From positions 1-12,183 of the forward strand of contig CAMKTI010000049.1 of the NCBI GenBank assembly GCA_946415665.1: DNA of 12,183 nt, read 5' to 3'. Below are positions 1 through 6,742 of this stretch, piece after piece. Position 1 is the stretch's first letter, and each line of letters opens with the position of its first letter. Source of the DNA: an uncultured Clostridia bacterium. GTDB lineage: Bacteria; Bacillota; Clostridia; Lachnospirales; CAMVHY01. The notes under the pieces were generated by a model. It saw nothing but the letters and a program-made list of their open reading frames with translations, was not told the DNA's origin and made no database searches. The translations under genes were made by a program, and so were the position numbers.

Positions 1-175
1 TCATATAAATCGTGTGCCAGTTTCCATATTTTTTTGGTAATGCCCTCCATTTGCAGCCATTCTCTACTATGTAAAGTATCGCACACATGAATTTGTAGTT
101 TGATATCTCCGCCGGTTTCCTCGCTATCGGCATTAATCCCTCTAGCTTTTTACATTGTATTTTTGTAAGTTTCAT
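1..175 (-). CDS. IS5-family transposase, N-terminal part, cut by the window edge
   Basis: The minus strand from the ATG at 175 encodes 58 codons without a stop and then leaves the window. The product starts MKLTKIQCKKLEGLMPIARK, and later has NGCKWRALPKKYGNW at about residues 40-54. The 'G..WR.LP..YG.W.T.Y' pattern is the hallmark of the N-terminal domain (DUF4096 type) of IS5-family DDE transposases, which cut and paste their own element. No stop or frameshift is seen in this part, so the copy may be intact; the catalytic domain lies outside the window. The ribosome binding site is weak (AGAG just before ATG). A possible promoter (TTGAGC, 16-base spacer, TAAAAT) sits just upstream. IS427-type members often make the full enzyme by frameshifting between two ORFs, so this could be the first of a pair. 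Family assignment rests on the motif, not on a search. Confidence 0.85.
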   Translation of the reverse strand, partial: MKLTKIQCKKLEGLMPIARKPAEISNYKFMCAILYIVENGCKWRALPKKYGNWHTIYM

Positions 176-237
176 ATCTCTATTTTATGACTTTTCCCTT
201 TTTGCTCAATCTATTTTTATTTTATGTGAACGCTACC
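1..237 (-). mobile_element. End of an IS5-family insertion sequence
   Basis: The transposase starts at 175 and is followed on its 5' side by about 60 non-coding bases ending at a CTAG (237-240). Reading inward on the minus strand from that site, the element would begin GGTAGCGTTCACATAAAA (about 220-237). IS5 elements of the IS427 type are known to insert at CTAG/TA-like sites with very short target duplications. An unrelated open plus-strand frame starts precisely at this point, which supports placing the boundary here. The other end is outside the window, so neither the terminal repeat nor the target duplication can be confirmed from this sequence. Confidence 0.6.
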
Positions 238-532
238 TAGATTATCGATGTGATAACAGTTTCTTAAAGCGCATTTTATACAATGTCGGGTATATATATA
301 CATTGTTTAATTTTTATACTGAAAATCGGAAATGTAACGAACTGTATATTTTTTATGTCGCTGTATTTGGTGAATTTAGATTGCTTTTCAGTAAACTTGG
401 AGATAACGCGAAAATTAAGTTGAATTTAATAGAAATTATGTACCAAATTGTCAAAGATTTACTGAAAAAAATTTTACTGAATTATCATTTATCGGAACTA
501 TAAATGATAATTCTAATAGACCTGAGAATAAC
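237..532 (+). pseudogene. 5' remnant of the gene continued at 533-1753, cut by an IS and frameshifted
   Basis: From 237 the plus strand is open in one frame to the TAA at 501-503 (starts LDYRCDNSFLKRILYNVGYI, later VAVFGEFRLLFSKLGDNAKI). A second frame, the one used by the 533 ORF, is open from 419 (after TAA at 416-418) and reads TELSFIGTINDNSNRPENN directly into the ATG at 533. Both pieces have ordinary protein composition, and together they read as one polypeptide with a -1 type shift somewhere between about 410 and 503. No slippery heptamer is evident there. The reading frame begins exactly at the proposed IS edge, and there is no start with a ribosome binding site. I infer that the true N terminus lies beyond the insertion. 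A sequencing error could explain the shift but not the missing 5' end. Confidence 0.55.
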
Positions 533-1753
533 ATGCTTAATGATTTATTGATATTTCATTTCGACCCAACAAAATACAATAAGAATAATAACTATACTGG
601 CATAAAAATTGACTATATAACACAAAAAATAAATACTTTGAAGAAAGAGAATTTGTCGGAGGTAGAAACAATTGGCATTAATGATTTCGATTATCCGGAT
701 TATAATTATTTTGGAATTAAATCCGAAGAATTTTTTAGCGGCACTGACCGACAATCAGAAAATTTTGTATTACATATTAATTACGCAAGTGTTAATGAGA
801 ATTCTTTTTGCAATTTATGGAACAAATATAACGAATTATTTCACGAATGCAAACGGGAATGCAAAAAAAATTCAAATTCACAGAAAAAAATCGATTTGTA
901 CCAGAAAATCAAACAAGATAGAGCAAAAATTTATAATGCTTTTCGCAAATTTGAAGCAGTAAAACAAAAATTATTGAAAAATAGATTAATCAGCATACGC
1001 CAAAAAAAATTCGAACCACTGGACAAATTTGAAAAATTTATCCGTATTTCACTGTTGATCATAGCTTTCCCGATTCATGCAGTAATTTTTATTTTGCTTA
1101 AAACGCTAATGAAGTTTTTTCATTGTTTTTGTATGGGACTAGAAATAGTTTCGAAATTTGTTAATGGCTGTATAAACAAATGGGAGAATGATAAATTTGA
1201 TTTTAATAATTGCAAAGATGACTGGGAGAAATATTGCGAAGAAGGATATCTCGATGGAATAAAAATAAACAGTAAAAAAATTTGTAAAAGAATTAGATGC
1301 TGGGAAAAAAGATGGTGTCGCACGTTCAGAGATATATTTTTTCCAACTAATTTAGCGATTTTTATTGTTATTGGGATTATTTTGGCGGTAAAAAAATTTT
1401 TTATGTTGATGATAAAAGTCTTTGTAATAAGTTGCAGAATAATAAAAGATATTTATTATGATGATCCATTTTTATATATGTTTAAAAAGGTTTACAATAA
1501 CAAAATCAATTCAGAAATAATAACCAGTTTTTATGGCACTATTTCCGCGATGCCAGATTATAATAGCGATAATAAAATAAAAATTAAAGATAAATTTATA
1601 GACTGTAAGTGTCCGCGGAATTCATATTATGATTTTGCAGAAAAACTAAAATCTAATTGGGAAGTGGAACATTATGATGAATATTCGCACAAACATTCTG
1701 ATATACCGAGACTTAATTTTTTGCCTTATGGATATGTTGTAATGAATAGATGA
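533..1753 (+). CDS. Unrecognised membrane protein, probably the 3' part of an interrupted gene
   Basis: This is a 406-codon ORF from ATG 533 to TGA 1753. I do not recognise the family. Residues 1-165 are polar, with charged helical stretches around 100-165. Two hydrophobic zones follow: about 168-207 (RISLLIIAFP, HAVIFILLK), long enough for a membrane hairpin, and 272-304 (LAIFIVIGIILAV, MLMIKVFVIS). Between them lies a charged, Cys- and Trp-rich loop at 215-270, containing ICKRIRCWEKRWCRTF, that probably faces the cytoplasm. The tail (305-406) is soluble and ends FLPYGYVVMNR. No catalytic motif was found. The start is uncertain: only a weak GAG stands upstream, and coding-like sequence continues in frame back to 419, so this ATG may be internal to a longer, now broken gene. 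A terminator follows within 20 bases. Whether a product is still made is unknown. Confidence 0.6.
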   Translation: MLNDLLIFHFDPTKYNKNNNYTGIKIDYITQKINTLKKENLSEVETIGINDFDYPDYNYFGIKSEEFFSGTDRQSENFVLHINYASVNENSFCNLWNKYNELFHECKRECKKNSNSQKKIDLYQKIKQDRAKIYNAFRKFEAVKQKLLKNRLISIRQKKFEPLDKFEKFIRISLLIIAFPIHAVIFILLKTLMKFFHCFCMGLEIVSKFVNGCINKWENDKFDFNNCKDDWEKYCEEGYLDGIKINSKKICKRIRCWEKRWCRTFRDIFFPTNLAIFIVIGIILAVKKFFMLMIKVFVISCRIIKDIYYDDPFLYMFKKVYNNKINSEIITSFYGTISAMPDYNSDNKIKIKDKFIDCKCPRNSYYDFAEKLKSNWEVEHYDEYSHKHSDIPRLNFLPYGYVVMNR

Positions 1754-1770
1754 TGTTAAAAATCAAACTC

Positions 1771-1797
1771 AAAAAGGCCAAGTAATTGGCTTTTTTT
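1771..1797 (+). terminator. Rho-independent terminator after the 533-1753 ORF
   Basis: The sequence GCCAA-GTAA-TTGGC forms a stem flanked by AAAAAG on the left and TTTTTTT on the right, so the A/T runs can lengthen the stem. It lies 17 bases past the TGA at 1753. The reverse strand has a shorter T run, so weak two-way action is possible. Confidence 0.75.
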
Positions 1798-1830
1798 ATT
1801 GACATTATCAATTTTTATTTAAAAACAAAG

Positions 1831-2407
1831 TTATATAGGAAAATTTAGATAGAGTCTACATAAAAAAGATTCAATTTTCTTTTGCTTAGGCGAAATAACC
1901 GATTTCATTTTTTGTTCAACGATATAAAACAAAATTTTGTTAGTATCACGAGTGCAATCTGCAAGGACTAAATTTGTATCGATATTTTTTAGTAAGTTAA
2001 TAGATTGTTTATAATTGGCACGTGTTCCTTATGTAACAAAAAATTTTATGGGCACCACGCGCTCATTGACGGCTAAAGTATATCTTCAAGTGAGTCCCCT
2101 TTTGTTTTTAATGTGATCTGATTTTCGCCGTGAGCGCCAGCTACATGTTGATGTACTTTCACATAACTTGAGTTCATTATTACCTATTCAAATTTTTTGT
2201 TATCTTTCAGTATTTCATCTCAAATAATTTTTTACACATACTTCTTTATCGCCATCAAATAAATCTTTTATACAGCGTATACCATTTCCCATAATCCAGC
2301 AGTAAATCCCTATATGGTACTCCTGTACTCAATATTCAAAATACTCCGTTTAAAAATTTCCTATCGTCTTGCATCTCTCGCCATTCCTTTTTTATTTTCT
2401 TGCTCAT
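1831..2407 (-). pseudogene. Dead IS5-family transposase
   Basis: The minus strand shows a full-length but broken IS5-type transposase, unrelated at close range to the one at 1-175. In order it reads, from ATG 2407: DDRKFLNGVF-stop-ILSTGVPYRDL, then LLDYGKWYTLYKRFI-stop-WR-stop, then YVKVHQHVAGAHGENQ, then after a frame change LAVNERVVPIKFFVT-stop-GTRANYKQ, and NLVLADCTRDTNKILFYIVE and VISPKQKKIES. These match the usual blocks 'WRDLP.DYG.W', 'iDst.vkvHqHaaGAkGgnQ', 'LAVDe.G.P..f..t.GT.aD' and 'LADrgYDtneI..yi'. At least four in-frame stops and one frameshift are present. The first catalytic Asp is replaced (NSS instead of DST) and the LADRGYD block has become LADCTRD. It is clearly not functional. 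Its C terminus after the DDE region appears shortened, and I could not find a matching inverted repeat on either side. Confidence 0.8.
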
Positions 2408-2553
2408 TTTTTTATTTTTATTTCCTTATGCTGTATACCTTTTGATTTTATATATACTATCTAAATAAATAAAACAAAAAATTGTACAGATACGACAATT
2501 ATCTTGGTATTTTACTTGTTGCCAAAAAATTTTAGAAGTATGTGTATTCACAT

Positions 2554-2591
2554 AAAAAAAGCGAAAACAATTTAATTTCTTGGTTTTACGC
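2554..2591 (-). terminator. Probable terminator of the ROK kinase gene
   Basis: On the minus strand, GCGTAAAAC and GTTTTCGC pair as an 8-bp stem with one bulged base and a 14-base loop, followed immediately by seven T. It lies about 40 bases past the kinase stop codon. The loop is long and the stem imperfect, so confidence is moderate. The rest of the 2408-2631 gap shows nothing else I can name. Confidence 0.5.
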
Positions 2592-2631
2592 AAAATAATT
2601 TAACATAACTAAATCATAAATATAAATTTAT

Positions 2632-3579
2632 TTATTTATTTAAAAACGCAGCTCCAATAATTCCAGCGTAATTTCCAAGTTTTGACTGAACTATTTTTGT
2701 ATTTAAATCATTAGCATAAATCTTTTTTTGTACTGTCTGCCTTACCTTTCTTAATAAACTTATTCCCTGATTACTAATTCCTCCGCCGATAACAAACAAA
2801 TCCGGGTCAAAAATATTTATCAAGTTCGCAATTCCTTCCGAAAGATAATCAACATAATTATCAATAACCGAAATTGCTGTTTTATCACCGATTTCAGCTA
2901 CATCAAAAACAAATTTCGCATATATTTTATTTTCATCTATATCATTTAATTTTGATTCTGGATTTTTTTTCGCGTATTTTTTTGCCTCACGAATCAATCC
3001 TGTTGCTGACGCATAAGTTTCCCAGCACCCTTTTCTTCCACATGTACAATTTTCCCCGTTTAAAACAATTACATGATGTCCAATTTCCGTGTTTGGCAAA
3101 ATTTTATTATTTATTATTATTCCACCACCGATTCCTGTTCCTAAAGTAATCATAATAGAATTTGTATAATTTCTCGACGCACCAAATTTTTTTTCTCCAA
3201 CAGCAGCACAATTTGCATCATTTTCAATATTTATTGGTACATCCATAAATTTTTTCATCTCAGTTTCAATATTTATTCCGTTTAAACTTTTTATGTTACA
3301 CGCACCGATAACAAGCTTATTTTTTATGTCACATTTTCCTGGAATTCCAATTCCAATTCCGTTGATTTGCGTAATTTTAATTTTATTTTCAACCAAAATT
3401 TTATAACAACCATCCGCCATATCTTTTAAAATTAATTTATAATTGCGATTTGCATTCGTTGGACATTTATAATATTCTTCTCCGATAAAATTTCCATCGT
3501 CATCAAATAGACCAATTACAATATTTGTCCCACCTAAATCAATGCCAAAATTATATTTTTTATTATCAATATTTTTCAT
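2632..3579 (-). CDS. ROK-family sugar kinase, glucokinase-like
   Basis: The 315-residue product has the normal length for a ROK (repressor/ORF/kinase) sugar kinase, which phosphorylates glucose or a related hexose or amino sugar with ATP in the cytoplasm. Visible motifs: the phosphate loop DLGGTN (14-19), ENDANCAAVGE with the catalytic base Asp121, the adenosine-site GTGIGGG (147-153), the sugar-binding EIGHH (165-169), and the zinc site made of His168 with C-TC-GRKGC (Cys178, Cys180, Cys185) followed by WE187. FVIGGGI (262-268) is the C-terminal nucleotide-binding glycine block. No DNA-binding N-terminal domain is present, so it is a kinase and not a repressor. AAGGAGG lies 8 bases before the ATG, which fixes the start. 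Glucokinase is the most likely role; N-acetylmannosamine or fructose kinase are alternatives that motifs alone cannot exclude. It stands alone between two transposase remnants and is intact, which suggests selection to keep it. Confidence 0.9.
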   Translation of the reverse strand: MKNIDNKKYNFGIDLGGTNIVIGLFDDDGNFIGEEYYKCPTNANRNYKLILKDMADGCYKILVENKIKITQINGIGIGIPGKCDIKNKLVIGACNIKSLNGINIETEMKKFMDVPINIENDANCAAVGEKKFGASRNYTNSIMITLGTGIGGGIIINNKILPNTEIGHHVIVLNGENCTCGRKGCWETYASATGLIREAKKYAKKNPESKLNDIDENKIYAKFVFDVAEIGDKTAISVIDNYVDYLSEGIANLINIFDPDLFVIGGGISNQGISLLRKVRQTVQKKIYANDLNTKIVQSKLGNYAGIIGAAFLNK

Positions 3580-3607
3580 TCAAAAAACCTCCTTATCGAT
3601 ATAAAAT

Positions 3608-3636
3608 ATTTTAACATCATAGATTGATCTTTTGAA
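3608..3636 (-). promoter_or_regulatory. Probable sigma-70/sigma-A promoter of the ROK kinase gene
   Basis: On the minus strand, TTCAAA (3631-3636) and TAAAAT (3608-3613) are separated by 17 bases, with a TG upstream of the -10 box. The predicted start of transcription is about 20-30 bases before the start codon and leaves room for the AAGGAGG site. The promoter lies just outside the recognisable end of the IS4-type remnant. Confidence 0.45.
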
Positions 3637-3663
3637 CATGAAATTAAGTATAAGAAAATAGAT

Positions 3664-4262
3664 TTAAAAATCGTGTATGGTGATCATTTCAGCGAAGTTA
3701 TACATAATCAAATGTGTGTAATATCACCTTCTTTTTTTACGTGAAAATCCTGCATTCCGGTTGTATATTTCAGATTTCTAAAAGATGATTCGGTTCCACA
3801 GCGTAAGACATAGAGTTTGCGAAGCTTATAAAGCGGACAATCGCTTTTATTTAGATTTATAAAAATCGTTTCATGAAGGCCTTCGTTTATTTTAAAACGT
3901 GCGATTCAAAATCCAAGTTAATAGAATTCAACAGGATCGTATTTTTTAGGATTATGTTTGAGGTAAGAACTTGTCGGCATAAATCCATAATGATTTTTAT
4001 CTACGTGTTAGTTTTAAAGTAGTTCTTTTAAGTGCAATAGAATGTATAGTTTATGACCATTCGCAGCATGGTAATAAGATGAGACGTCATCCGAATTGTT
4101 GGCATCGTTGTTGAACAAATGCAGGAGCAGATGGTAAGTTTGGTGCTGTGGTAATTTCATTGCAATCAAAATCACTCTAGCTGCAAGGGCAGCTTTTTCT
4201 TCCTTATAGGATTTCAGAGCGAAAGCTACCATACATACGGAAGGTCTTGTCAAGTACTTATA
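3664..4262 (-). pseudogene. Deleted and frameshifted IS4-family transposase
   Basis: The minus strand carries scattered blocks of an IS4-family (IS231-like) transposase in several frames. The C-terminal part is clearest: ARFKINEGLHETIFINL, then KLRKLYVLRCGTESSFRNLK, which corresponds to the family's 'lrelY.mRWgIEtsFRelK' (the Y-R-E-K catalytic block), then TTGMQDFHVKKEGDI and, after a further frame change, LIMYNFAEMIT before TAA at 3664. N-terminal traces include APAFVQQR (one frame) and NGHKLYILLHLKEL (another). The central part with the first two catalytic Asp residues is missing, and several stops interrupt the rest. In the Y-R-E-K block the usual Trp is Cys and the Glu of FRELK is Asn. 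A 79-codon ORF at 4014-4253 lies inside the remnant and is not a gene. Base composition is visibly less AT-rich than the neighbouring genes, which fits a foreign origin. Confidence 0.75.
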
Positions 4263-4264
4263 TC

Positions 4265-4302
4265 AAAAAAAGACTCATATACCATTTCCGGTATACAAGT
4301 CT
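4265..4302 (-). terminator. Strong terminator downstream of ntpK
   Basis: On the minus strand AGACTTGTATACC pairs with GGTATATGAGTCT over 13 bp (two G-U pairs) around a GGAAAT loop and is followed by seven T. It would end the V-ATPase transcript about 75 bases after the ntpK stop. It lies inside the probable IS end, before the transposase remnant, so it may have been brought by the IS, since such elements often carry read-in blockers. Either way, ntpK is the last gene of this transcript. Confidence 0.8.
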
Positions 4303-4310
4303 CTTTGTTG

Positions 4311-4332
4311 CCATCTTAACTTGATGACATTG
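4311..4332 (-). repeat. Probable terminal inverted repeat of the IS4/IS231-like element
   Basis: On the minus strand this reads CAATGTCATCAAGTTAAGAT. As I remember it, the IS231-type end is CATGCCCATCAACTTAAGAA, which shares the CATCAA and TTAAGA cores in the same order and spacing. It sits on the 5' side of the transposase remnant, where the left end of the element should be. No matching right end is seen near 3600-3660, so that end was probably deleted. Confidence 0.4.
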
Positions 4333-4375
4333 AGTAAACCATTCTGTTTTTTAATAATAAATTTAAATTTAAAGC

Positions 4376-4807
4376 CTAAATTCTACCCAAAATAGTAAAC
4401 GAAATTAATAAACCATAAATTGCAATTCCTTCTGCGAGAGAAACAAAAATTAATGCCTTTCCCATGATCGATTCGTTTTCACTTATCGCTCCCAAAGCAG
4501 AAGAAGCCGCTGAACCTGTTGCAATCCCTGCACCAATCGTTGACAATCCCGTTACCAAAGCGGCCGCTAAAAATCCCATGCCTCTCGTAAATGAATCTAT
4601 ATTTTGTGTTTCGGGTGCAGCTAAAATCCCTTGGTTAAAAATTATTATCGAACTGAAAATTAATATCCCAAAAAACGAAATTATATTTATCAACAAACTT
4701 TTTTTAAAGCGTCTTTTATTTCTTTTTCCAAAGCAAAAACTCATAAACGGCAAAATGATACTCAAGCCCAATAAAACTACTAAAAATAAAAAAAAATCCT
4801 CCGTCAC
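4376..4807 (-). CDS. ntpK: V/A-type ATPase subunit K (membrane rotor ring)
   Basis: This 143-residue protein forms the c-like rotor ring that carries H+ or Na+ through the membrane part of the V/A-type ATPase. Four hydrophobic segments are visible: about 4-26, 37-57, 78-104 and 116-138. The second hairpin has the diagnostic glycine-rich helix ALVTGLSTIGAGIATGSA (83-100) and the outer helix SLAEGIAIYGLL, whose Glu126 is the ion-binding carboxylate. The first hairpin lacks any such residue and has a basic loop (KRNKRRFKK), so there is one ion site per subunit, as in short Clostridia K proteins. The start is GTG at 4807, with AGGGGGG about 7 bases upstream; no better ATG is available. It follows ntpI by 26 bases and is the last gene before a terminator. 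The stop is TAG. Whether the coupling ion is H+ or Na+ cannot be decided from these residues alone. Confidence 0.93.
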   Translation of the reverse strand: MTEDFFLFLVVLLGLSIILPFMSFCFGKRNKRRFKKSLLINIISFFGILIFSSIIIFNQGILAAPETQNIDSFTRGMGFLAAALVTGLSTIGAGIATGSAASSALGAISENESIMGKALIFVSLAEGIAIYGLLISFTILGRI

Positions 4808-4833
4808 AAAAAATCCCCCCTATAAAATCATTG

Positions 4834-6714
4834 CTAAATTTTATTAATATACTCTTTTCCGCCACCTCTAAAAAATCTGCCAAACATTTCATAAAATTCC
4901 AGTCGCAAAGCTTGAATTCCAACAATCAAACCCTCGAGTATTATAACCAATAAATTTCCTAAAACAATTATAAACCAATTATAACCATCATTTTTTTTTG
5001 CTAACAACATTACAACACTCATCATTCCAGCATGACTTAAAGCAAACGCTCCAACTCTTACAAACGATAACGCATTCGTGAAATAATTTAATATTATCTC
5101 AAACGTTTCTATAATGCTTTCAAACAAAAATAAAAATATATTCCCGCCAAAAATATTTTTTTCGTGTCTAAATAATTTTTTTATTAATTTATTAAAACCA
5201 GTTAAACACAAATTTATTAAGCCAAAACAAATTATAAACTTAAACCAAAAAACATATTTTAAATTTAGCCCAGTAAGCAAAAATAAACTAACTAAAATCA
5301 TACAAATATAAAAAACAAACCCAGAAAGCGCATTTGGTCCTAAAAATATTTCGAGCCAATCACCATTTTTTTTGCAATTAATTAAATTTAACCCCATCGA
5401 AACCAAAGCCAAAACAATTCCCATCACAACTGAATAAACTAAAATATAATTTATATTCTCTGCCGGTTTCAACCAAACGCTTTTTATTATATCTTCAAAA
5501 CCAAAAATACTTCCGTACATCAAACCAAAGATCGCTGCTGAAATTCCCAAAATGCTAATAATTTCATACAACGGATTTTTTTTTATTTTATTTAAAATTA
5601 TACCCGCTAAAAATAAAACTAAACCCTGCCCAACATCACCAAACATTAAGCCAAATAAAATAATATAGGTAATCGCTAAAAATGGTGTCGGATCAATTTC
5701 GTTATAACTCGGAACTCCATATAACTTTACCAAAAACTCAAATGGCCTAAAAATAAAATTATTTTTTAAAACCACGGGCGGTTCTCTCTTTAAATCATTT
5801 TCAATTTTCAACACTACCTTATCATCATTTTTTACTTCAACACTTAACAAATCTAAATTTTTTTTCATAACCCAGCCAGTGAAAATAAAAAAATCTTCCT
5901 TTATCACCGCACAAAATTTTTTTGTTTCACGTGTCTTTTTTAATTCTAGAATCTTTTTGGCTGCAGCAACTCTTTTGTTATTAAATTCCATACTCATTTC
6001 AAGTTTTTTATTTATATTTTTTAACTTTTTTTCAAGCAGTCCTAACTTTTCTTTTAAATCAAACAAAATCTTAGACAAATTCCCTTTAAGTTTTAAATCA
6101 TTTATTTCAAACGGCAAATCAACTCTTTCAAAATTTAACGACGCAAAAATATCATCAATGCGTTTTAAAGTGTCTTGATGTGTAAAATAAATACACCAAA
6201 TTTTATTTTCTTGTTGCTCTCCTTTTACTAAAAAAATATCTTTTTCATCTTTTAAAAACGCTTTATACTGCTCATAACTCTCAATCGGCATAAAACCAAA
6301 TCTATAACTTATAAAACTAAATTTCTCAAACATATCATAATTAAAATCTAGACTTTCAAAATGTGAGAGATTATAAACTACAGATTTTAGCTCTTTATAT
6401 TCATTTTCCAGTTTTTCAACAAACAAATTATCATGCTGCTCAATTTCATTTTTAATTATTTTTATGGCTTCATCTTCTGACATAATCAAATTACTTTTGA
6501 ATTTATTATCCTTATTTATATCAATAATTTCAAGTGATTTTTTTACTAATTCATCCAGTTTTTCTCCTAAATCAAGCTCGCCAAAATCATTGTATTCTCT
6601 CTGATCTTTTGCATATTCTAGCTCGATATTAAATTTATAAATATACTTCTCTACTACTCTATTAATATCTTTTATATGTCCGATTATGCTTATAAAATAC
6701 ATTCTTTCTATCAT
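4834..6714 (-). CDS. ntpI: V/A-type ATPase subunit I (stator, a-subunit)
   Basis: The 626-residue length is close to the usual size for subunit I. It anchors the peripheral stalks and provides the half-channels next to the K ring. Residues 1-340 form the cytoplasmic arm, with long coiled-coil stretches at about 83-110 and 213-262, and TGWVMKKN at 279-286. From 343 on come seven to eight membrane segments, starting with LFGLMFGDVGQGL (353-365), the family signature. The key helix FTNALSFVRVGAFALSHAG (545-563) carries Arg553, the conserved arginine facing the ring carboxylate. The last helix, EGLIVGIQALRLEFYEMFGRFF (from 594), ends in the usual F-x-G-G-G-K tail. GAGAGG stands 11 bases before the ATG at 6714, a rather wide spacing. 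The gene lies 28 bases after ntpC and 26 before ntpK, so it is part of one operon. Nothing is missing, so the copy looks functional. Confidence 0.95.
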   Translation of the reverse strand: MIERMYFISIIGHIKDINRVVEKYIYKFNIELEYAKDQREYNDFGELDLGEKLDELVKKSLEIIDINKDNKFKSNLIMSEDEAIKIIKNEIEQHDNLFVEKLENEYKELKSVVYNLSHFESLDFNYDMFEKFSFISYRFGFMPIESYEQYKAFLKDEKDIFLVKGEQQENKIWCIYFTHQDTLKRIDDIFASLNFERVDLPFEINDLKLKGNLSKILFDLKEKLGLLEKKLKNINKKLEMSMEFNNKRVAAAKKILELKKTRETKKFCAVIKEDFFIFTGWVMKKNLDLLSVEVKNDDKVVLKIENDLKREPPVVLKNNFIFRPFEFLVKLYGVPSYNEIDPTPFLAITYIILFGLMFGDVGQGLVLFLAGIILNKIKKNPLYEIISILGISAAIFGLMYGSIFGFEDIIKSVWLKPAENINYILVYSVVMGIVLALVSMGLNLINCKKNGDWLEIFLGPNALSGFVFYICMILVSLFLLTGLNLKYVFWFKFIICFGLINLCLTGFNKLIKKLFRHEKNIFGGNIFLFLFESIIETFEIILNYFTNALSFVRVGAFALSHAGMMSVVMLLAKKNDGYNWFIIVLGNLLVIILEGLIVGIQALRLEFYEMFGRFFRGGGKEYINKI

Positions 6715-6742
6715 TTTATCAACAGCCTCTCAAAAAATTTAT

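Noticed and set aside
303..503. 66-codon plus-strand ORF as an independent small gene
   Set aside because: It starts at TTG with no ribosome binding site and its frame is open back to the IS edge at 237, so it is better explained as part of the interrupted gene.
1831..2407. TGA codons at Trp-like positions of the IS5 remnant as a sign of UGA-Trp recoding
   Set aside because: Only one of the stops falls at a usual Trp position, other stops are TAA or TAG, and the intact genes use TGG for Trp and end with TGA.
4014..4253. 79-codon minus-strand ORF starting TTG ACA
   Set aside because: It lies inside the IS4-type remnant, has no ribosome binding site, and transposase blocks appear in other frames of the same stretch.
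4464..4847. 127-codon plus-strand ORF opposite ntpK and the end of ntpI
   Set aside because: It is an antisense shadow of clearly recognisable ATPase genes, without a ribosome binding site or family motif.
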